NCBI RefSeq assembly: GCF_001927285.1
Contig: NZ_MSIG01000006.1
Coordinates: 62,001-126,000 of the forward strand
Direction of reading: 5' to 3'
DNA length: 64,000 nt
Origin: Mongoliimonas terrestris
GTDB lineage: Bacteria; Pseudomonadota; Alphaproteobacteria; Rhizobiales; Pleomorphomonadaceae
Positions within the stretch are counted from its first letter, which is position 1. Every line of letters starts with the position of its first letter. Shown here one piece after another: positions 20,062-28,113 of this stretch. The notes beneath the pieces were generated by a model, which worked only from the letters and a program-made list of their open reading frames with translations, was not told the origin of the DNA and did no database searches. The translations under genes and the position numbers were made by a program.

Positions 20062-21255
20062 TTACACGCTCTGGAAAAGACGCGGCCGAAGGCCTTCCCG
20101 CATCAGCAGTTTTCGCAGCGGGCTGATATCGCGCGCGAGCTGTAGGAGCACGGTGCGCGCCACCTGCACCGGCAGCAGGTCGGTGAGCAGCGACCGGTTC
20201 AGGAGATCGACGCCCATGGTGCGGCTGGCGACGTCGGCCCGGCGGGCGTCGGCATAGCGGGCGACGGTCTCGTCGCCGCCGATGTCCTCGCCGCGCATGC
20301 GGGCCCGGCGGACGATCTCGGCGAGGGCGAGCACGTCGCGGATGCCGAGGTTGAGGCCTTGCGCACCGATCGGCGGGAAGGCGTGGCCGGCCTCGCCGAC
20401 AAGGACGGCCCGGTTGCGGCCGAGGCTGTCGGCCCTGAGGCCCGTCATCGGCCAGGTCTGGCGCGGACCGACGGGGGTGATCCGGCCCAGGATGGCGTGC
20501 GAGCGGCGCTCCAACTCGGCGCCGAGGGCGGCATCGTCGAGAGCGGCGAGACGCTCCGCCTCGGCGGGCTTCTCCACGCAGACGAGGGACGAGCGGCGCG
20601 GTCCGAGCGGAACCAGGGTGAACGGGCCGGTGGCGGTGTGGAACTCGGTCGAGGTGTCGTAGTGCGGCTGGGTGTGCTCCAGGTTGGTGACCAGCGCGGT
20701 CTGCGGATAGCGCCAGGTCTTCACCGCGATGCCGGCCGCCTCGCGCACGGCGGACTGGCGCCCGTCCGCCGCGACCGCGAGGCGAGCCGATACGACACGG
20801 CCGCTCTCGGTGGTGATCGTCGCCCGGCTGTGGTCGAGGGCCACGTCGCGGGCCGTCTCGGGAAGGCGGACGATGGCGTTTCCGCGCGCCGCCACGGCCT
20901 CCTCCAGGCCGCGGGTGAGCACGCGGTTGGGGACGTTGAAGCCGAAGGCGTCGAGGTCGAGTTCGGAGGCGTGGAAGGCGATCTCGGGCGCCCGGACCAG
21001 CCGGCGGGTGCCGTCGACGAGGCGCATGCACTTCAGCGGCGCGGCGTGCTCGGCGATCGCCGCCCAGGCACCCAGCCGCTCGATCGCCTCCACGGAGCCG
21101 GAGAGGAGCGCGGTGGTGCGGTGATCCTCCGGCGGGGAGGGCGGGGCGACGAGGGCGACCGCAAGGCCCGCTTCGGCCAGCGCCAGGGCGCCGATCAGCC
21201 CGGCCGGACCGGCTCCGACCACGACCACGTCCGTGTCCAGTGCCTCGTCGCTCAT
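20062..21255 (-). CDS. UbiH/UbiF/VisC-type FAD-dependent hydroxylase
   Basis: A 397-aa class A flavoprotein monooxygenase. It has the N-terminal dinucleotide fold VVVGAGPAGL, an internal DG-type motif (AVAADGRQSAVRE) and the FAD ribose motif GEAGHAFPPIGAQGLNLGIRD (read in two parts). The last is the UbiH-family signature, so hydroxylation of the ubiquinone ring is likely. Which ring position is modified cannot be told. GGGAG lies upstream of the ATG at 21255, so an ATG five codons earlier was rejected. Confidence 0.9.
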   Translation of the reverse strand: MSDEALDTDVVVVGAGPAGLIGALALAEAGLAVALVAPPSPPEDHRTTALLSGSVEAIERLGAWAAIAEHAAPLKCMRLVDGTRRLVRAPEIAFHASELDLDAFGFNVPNRVLTRGLEEAVAARGNAIVRLPETARDVALDHSRATITTESGRVVSARLAVAADGRQSAVREAAGIAVKTWRYPQTALVTNLEHTQPHYDTSTEFHTATGPFTLVPLGPRRSSLVCVEKPAEAERLAALDDAALGAELERRSHAILGRITPVGPRQTWPMTGLRADSLGRNRAVLVGEAGHAFPPIGAQGLNLGIRDVLALAEIVRRARMRGEDIGGDETVARYADARRADVASRTMGVDLLNRSLLTDLLPVQVARTVLLQLARDISPLRKLLMREGLRPRLFQSV

Positions 21256-21608
21256 TGGTGGGACTCCCATGCGGACGGCCGATGCGCCGACCAGAAGGTT
21301 CTGGCGCGCTGGAGGCGGTTCGGCAAGGTGGGGGGTGAGATTGGCGGGTGGGGAGGTGTGGTTCGCGTCGGAGAACGGGGATGCGGCGGAGGCGGGTCTC
21401 CGCCTCCATCGTCATGGTCCGCTTCTGGCGGACCATCCACGCATACCTCCTCTGTGGCATGACGCCGAAAAATGCGTGGGTGGTCCGGCTGCGCGGACCA
21501 TGACGATCGGGGAGGTGGCGGGGAGGTGAGGCGTCCATCCGCGAACACGGCATCCGGCGCGGGCCACTTCCCTTCCGGGTTCGTCCGCATTGTCAAGCGG
21601 GTGGTGGC
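21256..21608. other. intergenic stretch with a palindromic repeat
   Basis: The divergent gap between the UbiH-like and DUF2182 genes is without a gene of its own. Its centre holds the repeat at 21405-21513. The remainder is GC-rich with a G-rich run on the plus strand (21328-21360). Confidence 0.5.
21405..21513. repeat. large imperfect palindrome related to 38140-38183
   Basis: The left arm (21405-21443) reads CTCCATCGTCATGGTCCGC and on to CCATCCACGCAT. The right arm (21472-21513) is close to its reverse complement, with ATGCGTGGGTGGTCCG and GCGGACCATGACGAT. The centre is about 28 bases. The right arm recurs with few changes at 38140-38183, so this is an interspersed family distinct from the one at 1724. 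Confidence 0.85.
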
Positions 21609-22529
21609 GTGGCCATGTGCCGGATGCGCCAAGTCGGATACGCCATGACCCATGTTTCGCCGCACTCTACTCCTCACGCCACGGACGTTGCCACCGCGCG
21701 GCTTGCCGATGACGCTCGGTTCGCCCGTCGGTCGCGGCTGCTGACGCTGGCGGCGGTCGGCGTTCTGGCGGCGGTCGGGTGGTTCTATCTGGTGGCGGCC
21801 GTCGCGTTCGGCGGGCGGGCGGCCGACATGGGGTTCGGGATGGCGGCGTTGCAGCCGCTGTTCGACCGGCTTGCCGCGACGGCCCCGACGGTGGCCGCCG
21901 GAGGGGGCGAGCATGGGCCGCTGATGCCCGGCATGTCGGCCTGGGGCACGGCCGATGTCGCGCTCGTCTTCGTCATGTGGGGCGCCATGGTGTTCGCCAT
22001 GATGCTGCCGAGCGCGGCGCCCACGTTCCGAACCTATGCGCGGTCCGGCATCCGGATCGCCACGGCCGTGATGGCGGGCTACACGGCGGTGTGGCTTGGC
22101 GTCGCGGTGATCGGGACGGGTGTCCAGACCGCGCTCACCACGGCTGGGGCTCTGGCGCCGCACATGGCGCCGGTCGGGTCGGCGCTCTCGGTCAGCATCC
22201 TGATCGCGGCGGGGCTCTACCAGTTCATGCCGCTGAAACACGCCTGCCTTTACCGCTGCCGGCACCCGGTCGTGCTCGACGAACCGGGCCTTCCGGCCGG
22301 GCGGGCGTTCCGCCTCGGCCTTGCGGAAGGAATCGCCTGCCTGGGCTGCTGCTGGGCGCTGATGGCCGTGATGTTTGCCGCCGGGCTGATGAATCTCGTC
22401 GCCATGGCGTTTCTCGGGGCCTTGATGGGAACCGAAAAGCTCGCAAACGGCTTGTGGCTGACATATGTCATTGGCGGCATCCTTCTTACGGCGGGACTGA
22501 CCCTGGCGGCTGGGTCCTTCCTCGGCTAA
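21609..22529 (+). CDS. DUF2182 family membrane protein
   Basis: A 306-aa predicted inner-membrane protein with about six helices. The DUF2182 signature is plain: MWGAMVFAMMLPSAAPTF, a YQFMPLKHACLYRCRHP segment with paired cysteines, and GIACLGCCWALMAVMFAAGL (metal-binding-like Cys-Gly-Cys-Cys). The family is often described as a predicted metal-binding integral membrane protein; no function is established to my knowledge. The start is uncertain: GTG at 21609, ATG at 21615 or ATG at 21645. Confidence 0.85.
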   Translation: MAMCRMRQVGYAMTHVSPHSTPHATDVATARLADDARFARRSRLLTLAAVGVLAAVGWFYLVAAVAFGGRAADMGFGMAALQPLFDRLAATAPTVAAGGGEHGPLMPGMSAWGTADVALVFVMWGAMVFAMMLPSAAPTFRTYARSGIRIATAVMAGYTAVWLGVAVIGTGVQTALTTAGALAPHMAPVGSALSVSILIAAGLYQFMPLKHACLYRCRHPVVLDEPGLPAGRAFRLGLAEGIACLGCCWALMAVMFAAGLMNLVAMAFLGALMGTEKLANGLWLTYVIGGILLTAGLTLAAGSFLG

Positions 22530-22681
22530 GGTGGATCTTCGTTTCGTGAGCGGACCGTAACCCGACAGGAGGCGCTTCGGTTGGCGATCCGTTTCGTTCG
22601 TGCATCACAGGGGTCGCCATTGGTCCTCGGACCGGCCGGTCTCGGTGTGACAAGCGCACACCTCGCCATTGGAGAGCGGCC

Positions 22682-23407
22682 GTGGCCAATCTGACCATCG
22701 TGTCCAAGCATCAGAACGCCCTCATAGCCCTCGCGGTTCATGCATTCACGGCGTCCGGCGTCGTGCTCGCCATGCTGGCTGCCTTCGCGGCGTTCCGCCT
22801 GGAATGGACGGAGTTCTTTGCCTGGCTCGGCATCGCGCTGTTCGTCGACGGCGTGGACGGCCCGATTGCCCGTCGCTTCGAGGTGGAGCGGCGGCTGCCA
22901 ACCTTCTCCGGCGCGGCGCTCGATACGGTCGTCGACTATGTGACCTATGTGTTCCTGCCGGCCTTCGCCATCGCCTTCGGCGGCTTCGTGGGCGCCACCT
23001 GGCTGGCGCTGACGCTTGCGGGCGTCATCGTCTTCACCTCGGCCATGTACTACGCCGACACCCGGATGAAGATGAAGAACAACGCCTTCCGGGGCTTTCC
23101 GGTGGTCTGGAACGGGGTGGCCTTCGTGCTCTTCGTGTTCCGGCCGGACGACACGGTGGTGATCGCCGTGACCCTGGCCCTGGCGGTGCTGACCTTCCTG
23201 CCGGTCGCCTTCATCCACCCGGTGCGGGTGGAGAAGTGGCGGCCGTTGACCCTGGCCGTGACGCTCGCCTGGTTCGTGTTCGCCGGGGTGTCGCTCGCCT
23301 ACGGGCTCACGCCGCCGCCCGGCATCGCGGCGGGCCTCCTGCTGACGACGGTGTATCTGCTGCTCGTCGCGGCGGTCCAGCAGGGGCTGGAAATGATCCG
23401 GCGCTAG
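22682..23407 (+). CDS. pcs: phosphatidylcholine synthase
   Basis: A 241-aa membrane enzyme that condenses CDP-diacylglycerol with free choline to make phosphatidylcholine, a route found mainly in host-associated alphaproteobacteria. The CDP-alcohol phosphotransferase motif DGX2ARX8GX3DX3D reads DGPIARRFEVER and on to GAALDTVVDY. The NAFRGFPVVWN segment is typical of Pcs. It starts with GTG after GGAGAG. About eight hydrophobic segments span the rest. The downstream sulP gene is convergent. Confidence 0.95.
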   Translation: MANLTIVSKHQNALIALAVHAFTASGVVLAMLAAFAAFRLEWTEFFAWLGIALFVDGVDGPIARRFEVERRLPTFSGAALDTVVDYVTYVFLPAFAIAFGGFVGATWLALTLAGVIVFTSAMYYADTRMKMKNNAFRGFPVVWNGVAFVLFVFRPDDTVVIAVTLALAVLTFLPVAFIHPVRVEKWRPLTLAVTLAWFVFAGVSLAYGLTPPPGIAAGLLLTTVYLLLVAAVQQGLEMIRR

Positions 23408-23426
23408 GGCATTTTCGACCGACCGT

Positions 23427-25115
23427 TCAAGAACCCGCTCCACTGTCCGTCGCCGCCACCGCGGCGGCGGCCGACTTGTGCCGGGGCAGCACCGTCTGCG
23501 TGAGGCCGAGACGGTCGAGGTGCGCCTCCACGAGCGGGCTCGGCCCGACCACAAAGAGGCGCGTGCCGCTGGCCTTGGCGCGGTGCACCAAGGTCTTCAG
23601 GGCCGCGGCGCCTGTTGAATCGATGAAGGGCACGCCGGAGAGGTCGAGCAGCAGCCGGCCGGGCGTCTCGCCGATGCGGTCGAGGACGGCGGTGACCCGC
23701 TGGGCGGCGCCGAAGAAGAAGGGCCCACGGATCCGGTAGACCACCACGTCGGCCGGCAGGCTGGTGCCCTCGACCGCACCCCCGGCCGCGCTGTCCGGGC
23801 GATCCTCCTCGATCAGCTGTTCATGGGTTTCCACCTCCACGGCTTCCGCCATCTCGTGCACGAAGAGTACGGCCGCCGTCACCACGCCGAAGGCGATGCC
23901 AACGGTGAGGTCGGTGAAGACCGTGAGGAGGAAGGTGCCGACGAGCACGAAGCGGTCGCCGGAAGAGGCGGAGCGCAGGATGTCGCGCACGTGCGGCGCT
24001 TCGGAAATGCTCCAGGCGACGATCAACAGGATGCCGGCGAGCACGGCGAGCGGCACGTAGGCGAGGAGCGGCGCGGCGACCAGCATGAAGGCCAGCAGGA
24101 AGACCGCGTGCAGGATGCCGGCGACGGGCGTGCGGGCGCCCGCGCGGATGTTCGTGGCGGTGCGGGCGATGGCGCCGGTGGCCGAGATGCCGCCGAAGAG
24201 CGCCGAGGCGATGTTGGCGACGCCTTGGGCGACCAGCTCGCAGTTGGACCGGTGCCGCCGCCCGGTCATCCCGTCCGCCACCACGGCGGAGAGGAGGCTC
24301 TCGATGCCGGCGAGGAGCGCGATGGTGAGCGCGTCGGGAACCACGGCCTGGACGAGGGCCCAGTCCATAGGAGGCAAGCGCGGCGCCGGGATGCTGGAGG
24401 GCACGGCGCCGAAGCGCTCGCCGACGGTCGCGGCGTCGAGGCCGAGGAGGGTGACGGCGAGGGAGCCGGTCACCACCGCGATCAGGAAGCCCGGCCAGTG
24501 GGGCCGCCATCTGCGGAGCCCCAGGATGAGAGCGACCGACGCCAGGGTGACGGCGACGGTTTCCGGCCGGGTCTCGCCGATGTGGGCGGCGATGACGGCG
24601 ATCTTCTCGGCGAAGTCGGCCGGCATGGGGGCGTCGAGGCCGAGCGCCTCCTTCAGCTGGCTCGCCGCGATAGAAACCGCGATGCCGGCGGTGAAGCCGG
24701 TGATCACCGGGTAGGGGATGTATTTGATGTAGGTGCCGAGCCGCATGAGGCCGAGCACCACCAGAATGACGCCGGCCATCAGGGTGGCGAGGGTGAGGCC
24801 GGCGAGCCCGTGCTCGTCGATCACCTGGAAGACCACCACGATGAAGGCGGCGGTGGGGCCGCCGATCTGGTAGCGGCTGCCGCCGAGCGCGGAGATGAGG
24901 AAGCCGGCCACGATCGCGGTGATGAGGCCGCGGTCTGGCGTCGTGCCGGACGCGATGGCGATGGCCATGGCGAGCGGCAACGCCACGATCGCGACCGTGA
25001 GGCCGGCGAGGGCGTCGGCCCTGAGATCCTGGAGCGTGTAGCCGTCCCGGAGCGCCGTCACCAACTTCGGCGTGAAGATGTCGCGGTAGGATGCGGGCGG
25101 CGTGGGAGCATGCAT
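23427..25115 (-). CDS. SulP family anion transporter with STAS domain
   Basis: A 562-aa inner-membrane permease (about residues 25-410, 10-14 helices) with a cytoplasmic STAS domain near 440-545 (LLLDLSGVPFIDSTGAAALK). SulP proteins move sulfate, bicarbonate or C4-dicarboxylates; the substrate cannot be assigned. The SLC26/SulP signature begins AGLTVAIVALPLAMAIA. No carbonic anhydrase gene is adjacent. The ATG at 25115 was preferred to a longer open frame because the protein then begins as the family does. Confidence 0.9.
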   Translation of the reverse strand: MHAPTPPASYRDIFTPKLVTALRDGYTLQDLRADALAGLTVAIVALPLAMAIAIASGTTPDRGLITAIVAGFLISALGGSRYQIGGPTAAFIVVVFQVIDEHGLAGLTLATLMAGVILVVLGLMRLGTYIKYIPYPVITGFTAGIAVSIAASQLKEALGLDAPMPADFAEKIAVIAAHIGETRPETVAVTLASVALILGLRRWRPHWPGFLIAVVTGSLAVTLLGLDAATVGERFGAVPSSIPAPRLPPMDWALVQAVVPDALTIALLAGIESLLSAVVADGMTGRRHRSNCELVAQGVANIASALFGGISATGAIARTATNIRAGARTPVAGILHAVFLLAFMLVAAPLLAYVPLAVLAGILLIVAWSISEAPHVRDILRSASSGDRFVLVGTFLLTVFTDLTVGIAFGVVTAAVLFVHEMAEAVEVETHEQLIEEDRPDSAAGGAVEGTSLPADVVVYRIRGPFFFGAAQRVTAVLDRIGETPGRLLLDLSGVPFIDSTGAAALKTLVHRAKASGTRLFVVGPSPLVEAHLDRLGLTQTVLPRHKSAAAAVAATDSGAGS

Positions 25116-25240
25116 GGCGGGCGGTATCCGGCGGAACCGAGCGGGGGGACTCGGTAGCGGCTTACCGTACGCCAGTTTCGGAACGCCTGCACGACGGACC
25201 ACGCCCGCCCCCACGGGATTTCAGAGGCCGGACAAGGGAA

Positions 25241-25264
25241 CGGCGCCGTCCAGGGACGGCGCCG
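25241..25264 (-). terminator. terminator-like hairpin after the Ser/Gly-rich protein gene
   Basis: A 10-bp perfect stem CGGCGCCGTC/GACGGCGCCG (25241-25250, 25255-25264). On the minus strand it is followed by TTCCCTT. It lies 48 bases after the stop of the small secreted protein gene. Confidence 0.65.
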
Positions 25265-25311
25265 CTCTGGCTTAAACGATTTGCAAGGCTGCCAAAGCGG
25301 CCGGCCGGTGG

Positions 25312-25686
25312 TTACATGCAGCCGCCGGAGGCGGTGCGAGTCTGGCCGGCGGGGCAGGGCTTCTCGACGCCGTCTTCCTCGCTCGGGTTGGCGGTGATGC
25401 TGGCGCTCGGGTCGGCGGTGCCGGAGGCCGCGCCGGTGCCGGTGCCGCTGCCCGTGCCGGAATCGCTCTGGTCGGACGACGAGGTGGCGCCGGTGCCTTC
25501 CGGCTCGCTGCCGGCCGGACCGCCGGTTTCGCTCGAGCCGGCACCCGTGCCGCCGGAGCTGTCGCCCGAGCTGGACCCGCCGGACCCACCCGAACCACCG
25601 TCGGACGACTGGGCGAAGGCCGGGTTGGCCAGGCCGATCACAACGGAAGCCAGGAGGGCGGAAATTTTCAGCGTCTTCGAAGTCAT
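25312..25686 (-). CDS. small secreted Ser/Gly/Thr-rich protein
   Basis: A 124-aa protein not recognised as a named family. Residues 1-25 form a signal peptide (MTSKTLKISALLASVVIG, cleavage near AFA-QS). About 80 residues of low complexity rich in Gly, Ser, Thr and acidic residues follow. The tail contains CPAGQTRTASGGCM, whose Cys-X11-Cys may close a disulfide. No lipobox is present. Expect a disordered periplasmic or exported protein. GGAG lies upstream, and a terminator hairpin follows, so it appears to be its own transcription unit. Confidence 0.65.
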   Translation of the reverse strand: MTSKTLKISALLASVVIGLANPAFAQSSDGGSGGSGGSSSGDSSGGTGAGSSETGGPAGSEPEGTGATSSSDQSDSGTGSGTGTGAASGTADPSASITANPSEEDGVEKPCPAGQTRTASGGCM

Positions 25687-25951
25687 CAGGATCAACTCCA
25701 CACGGAGACTGCTTGCATGTCCATGCTTTGCTCGGTTCAAATTTTGCATTGAACCGGAGAAACAACGGATCGCTCTGACAACATCCAGAACCGAACTTCG
25801 TTCCGGATGGCAGAAAGCAGATGTGCAGGGATCACTTCGAGACGGTTACTGAAATTCGACGCGTGCGATGCAGCACGACGCGATCCGCTCAAGCTTCAGG
25901 TCTTGGCGCGACAGGTCAATGTCCGTGCGAATGCGGCGGACGGAGGGCCGG

Positions 25952-27781
25952 TCAGATGTCGCGGCCGATCAGCCTGCGGAGCGAGCGGGCTGCCCGTGCC
26001 GGCCGCGTGGTGGCTTCGATCGCGGCCGTGTTGCGGAGGGAGCCGACGTCGACCACCTCGTCGAACCGCAGGCGGGCGCGGGTGACCACGCCGTCGGCCA
26101 CGTCGCGGGCGGTGATGGACGCAAAACCGCCGAGGTCGAGGCGGACGCCGGGGCGCACCTTCGCCCCGAAGCGGGCCGCGAATGCGTCCGCGACGGAGAG
26201 ACCGGCGATGTCGGGCGGGACGCTGAGGTCGTAGAAGGCGCCGAGCTCGTCGATCATCGCGTCCGCCGCGATGGGGAACTCGCCGAAGACGAGGCGCTTG
26301 GCGGCGTTCGCCGCATCCGGCGGCAGCGGCGCGAACACACGGTCGAGCCGGTGCACGCGTTCGGTGGGCACGAGGAAGTAGGCGTAATCGCCGACCCTGA
26401 GGCCGCCGGTGATCTCCGCAGCGTTCTTCACCTCGCCCTCGCGCACCACCAGGACGGGCTTCAGCCAGGTGGGGAGGGCGCTCGGGCGGAGGGCCACGAA
26501 GCTGTCGTTGGCGATCGGGTAGCCGACCAGTTCCTTGCTGCTCTGGCCCGGCAGGTCGATCTCGACGCGGCTGGTGGCGGCGGCCGGCCGCTTCAGTGCC
26601 ATCCCGAGCAGCCGGGCGGCGGGTGCGATGGTCCAGCCCTGGACGACGAGGGAGATCATCACCACGAAGAAGGCGACGTTGAAATAGAGCTCCGCACCGT
26701 TCACCCCGGCGAGCGTCGGGATGGCGGCGAGGAAGATGGAGACGGCGCCGCGCAGGCCGACCCAGGAGGTGAACAGCATCTCCTTGAAGGTGAAGCCGAA
26801 GAGGCGAAGGCAGAGATAGATGGCGATGGGCCGGCCGACGAGGATGAGGAAGACCGCCACCACCAAGCCGGGCACCAGATATTCCATCAGCGTCGACGGC
26901 GTCACCAAAAGGCCGAGCACGAGGAACATGACGATCTGGCAGAGCCAGGTGGCGGTGTCGTGGAAGTTGACGATCGACGGAAAGGCCCGCACCTGCCGAT
27001 TGCCCACCACGAGACCGGCCACGTAGACCGCCAGGAAGCCGGACCCGTCCAGAAGGGCGGTGAAGCCGAAGAGCGCGATCGCGGCGGCGATGACGAACAG
27101 CGGGTGCAGCCCGCTGAGGAGATTGAGCCGGTTCAGAAGGAAGACAAGGAGCATCCCGACGGCAAGGCCCATGCCGCCGCCGAGCACGGCCTGGCGCAAG
27201 AGGCTCTCGGCCACCTGCCAGCCGGGCATGCCGCCGTTGGCGAGCGCCAGTTCTGTCAGAACCAGCGTGAAGAAGACCGCGACCGGGTCGTTGGAGCCGG
27301 ATTCGATCTCCAGCATGGCGCCGATGCGCGGCTTCAACTGCAGGCCGCCGGTCTTCAGGAGGAAGAACACGGCCGCCGCGTCCGTGGAGGCCACGATGGC
27401 GCCGAGAAGCAGGCCTTCCACCCAATTGAGGCCGAACATGTAGGAGCAGAACACGCCGACCACGCCCGCCGTGATGGCGACACCGAAGCTGGCCAGCACG
27501 ATCGACGGGGCGAGTGCGTCCTGCACCGTGGACAGGCGCGTGCGCAGGCCGCCGTCGAACAGGATGATGGCGAGGGCGCAGGAGCCGATCAGGTAGGTGG
27601 CCTGATAATTGTCGAAGGCAATGCCGCCGATGCCGTCCTCACCGGCCAGCATGCCGATGATGAGGAAGACGAGGAGGAGGGGGGTGCCGAAACGCGAGGC
27701 CAGAAGGCTCGACAGGATGCCGCCCAGAACAAGCAGCGCACCGAGCGCCAGGAAAAGGTTCGCACTCGCGATCTGCTCCAT
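25952..27781 (-). CDS. K+/H+ antiporter, CPA1 family (NhaP2/CvrA-like)
   Basis: A 609-aa cation/proton antiporter. The N-terminal 12-13 helices (about 5-395) include ASTDAAAVFFLL and the ion-site motif IESGSNDPVAVF with the ND pair. It also has VGLRGAVSIFLA. The cytoplasmic part carries an RCK_C/TrkA_C-like domain (about 410-490) and a CorC/HlyC-type domain at the end, the architecture of potassium/proton antiporters. The start is ATG 27781 with GAGGAG upstream; further upstream reading would run into the divergent gene's region. Confidence 0.92.
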   Translation of the reverse strand: MEQIASANLFLALGALLVLGGILSSLLASRFGTPLLLVFLIIGMLAGEDGIGGIAFDNYQATYLIGSCALAIILFDGGLRTRLSTVQDALAPSIVLASFGVAITAGVVGVFCSYMFGLNWVEGLLLGAIVASTDAAAVFFLLKTGGLQLKPRIGAMLEIESGSNDPVAVFFTLVLTELALANGGMPGWQVAESLLRQAVLGGGMGLAVGMLLVFLLNRLNLLSGLHPLFVIAAAIALFGFTALLDGSGFLAVYVAGLVVGNRQVRAFPSIVNFHDTATWLCQIVMFLVLGLLVTPSTLMEYLVPGLVVAVFLILVGRPIAIYLCLRLFGFTFKEMLFTSWVGLRGAVSIFLAAIPTLAGVNGAELYFNVAFFVVMISLVVQGWTIAPAARLLGMALKRPAAATSRVEIDLPGQSSKELVGYPIANDSFVALRPSALPTWLKPVLVVREGEVKNAAEITGGLRVGDYAYFLVPTERVHRLDRVFAPLPPDAANAAKRLVFGEFPIAADAMIDELGAFYDLSVPPDIAGLSVADAFAARFGAKVRPGVRLDLGGFASITARDVADGVVTRARLRFDEVVDVGSLRNTAAIEATTRPARAARSLRRLIGRDI

Positions 27782-28113
27782 GGATCTCGCCGTCTCCTCG
27801 TCGATGGGGCGCGATGGGCGGCGTTGAGCCGCACGACGAGGGCGCAAGCCGCTGCGCGCCGCAGGGCCTCGTCGTTTTGCCAGTCGGGCCAGGGAATGGA
27901 ACCGAGCACGGGACGAACCCGTATCAGCCGATCTGATCTTGGCCGTGATTCTGGACCGAAGGATGACCGCGGTACATGGATTCGTCCCGCGGCACGTGCC
28001 CGCTCGGTAAAAAATGTCCCGTGGCGGGCTTACCCGTGCCGGAATCCGCGCTACACGTTCGCCGATCGGCCACCGCACGAGGCGGCTCGGGATCTGTGAC
28101 ATCGGGGTTGTCC
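27782..28113. other. divergent intergenic region, no gene seen
   Basis: 332 bases separate the antiporter (minus) and the GT39 gene (plus). It should hold both promoters. Part of it can be read in frame with either gene, but neither extension resembles its family's N-terminus. I see no clear repeat or operator. Confidence 0.5.
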
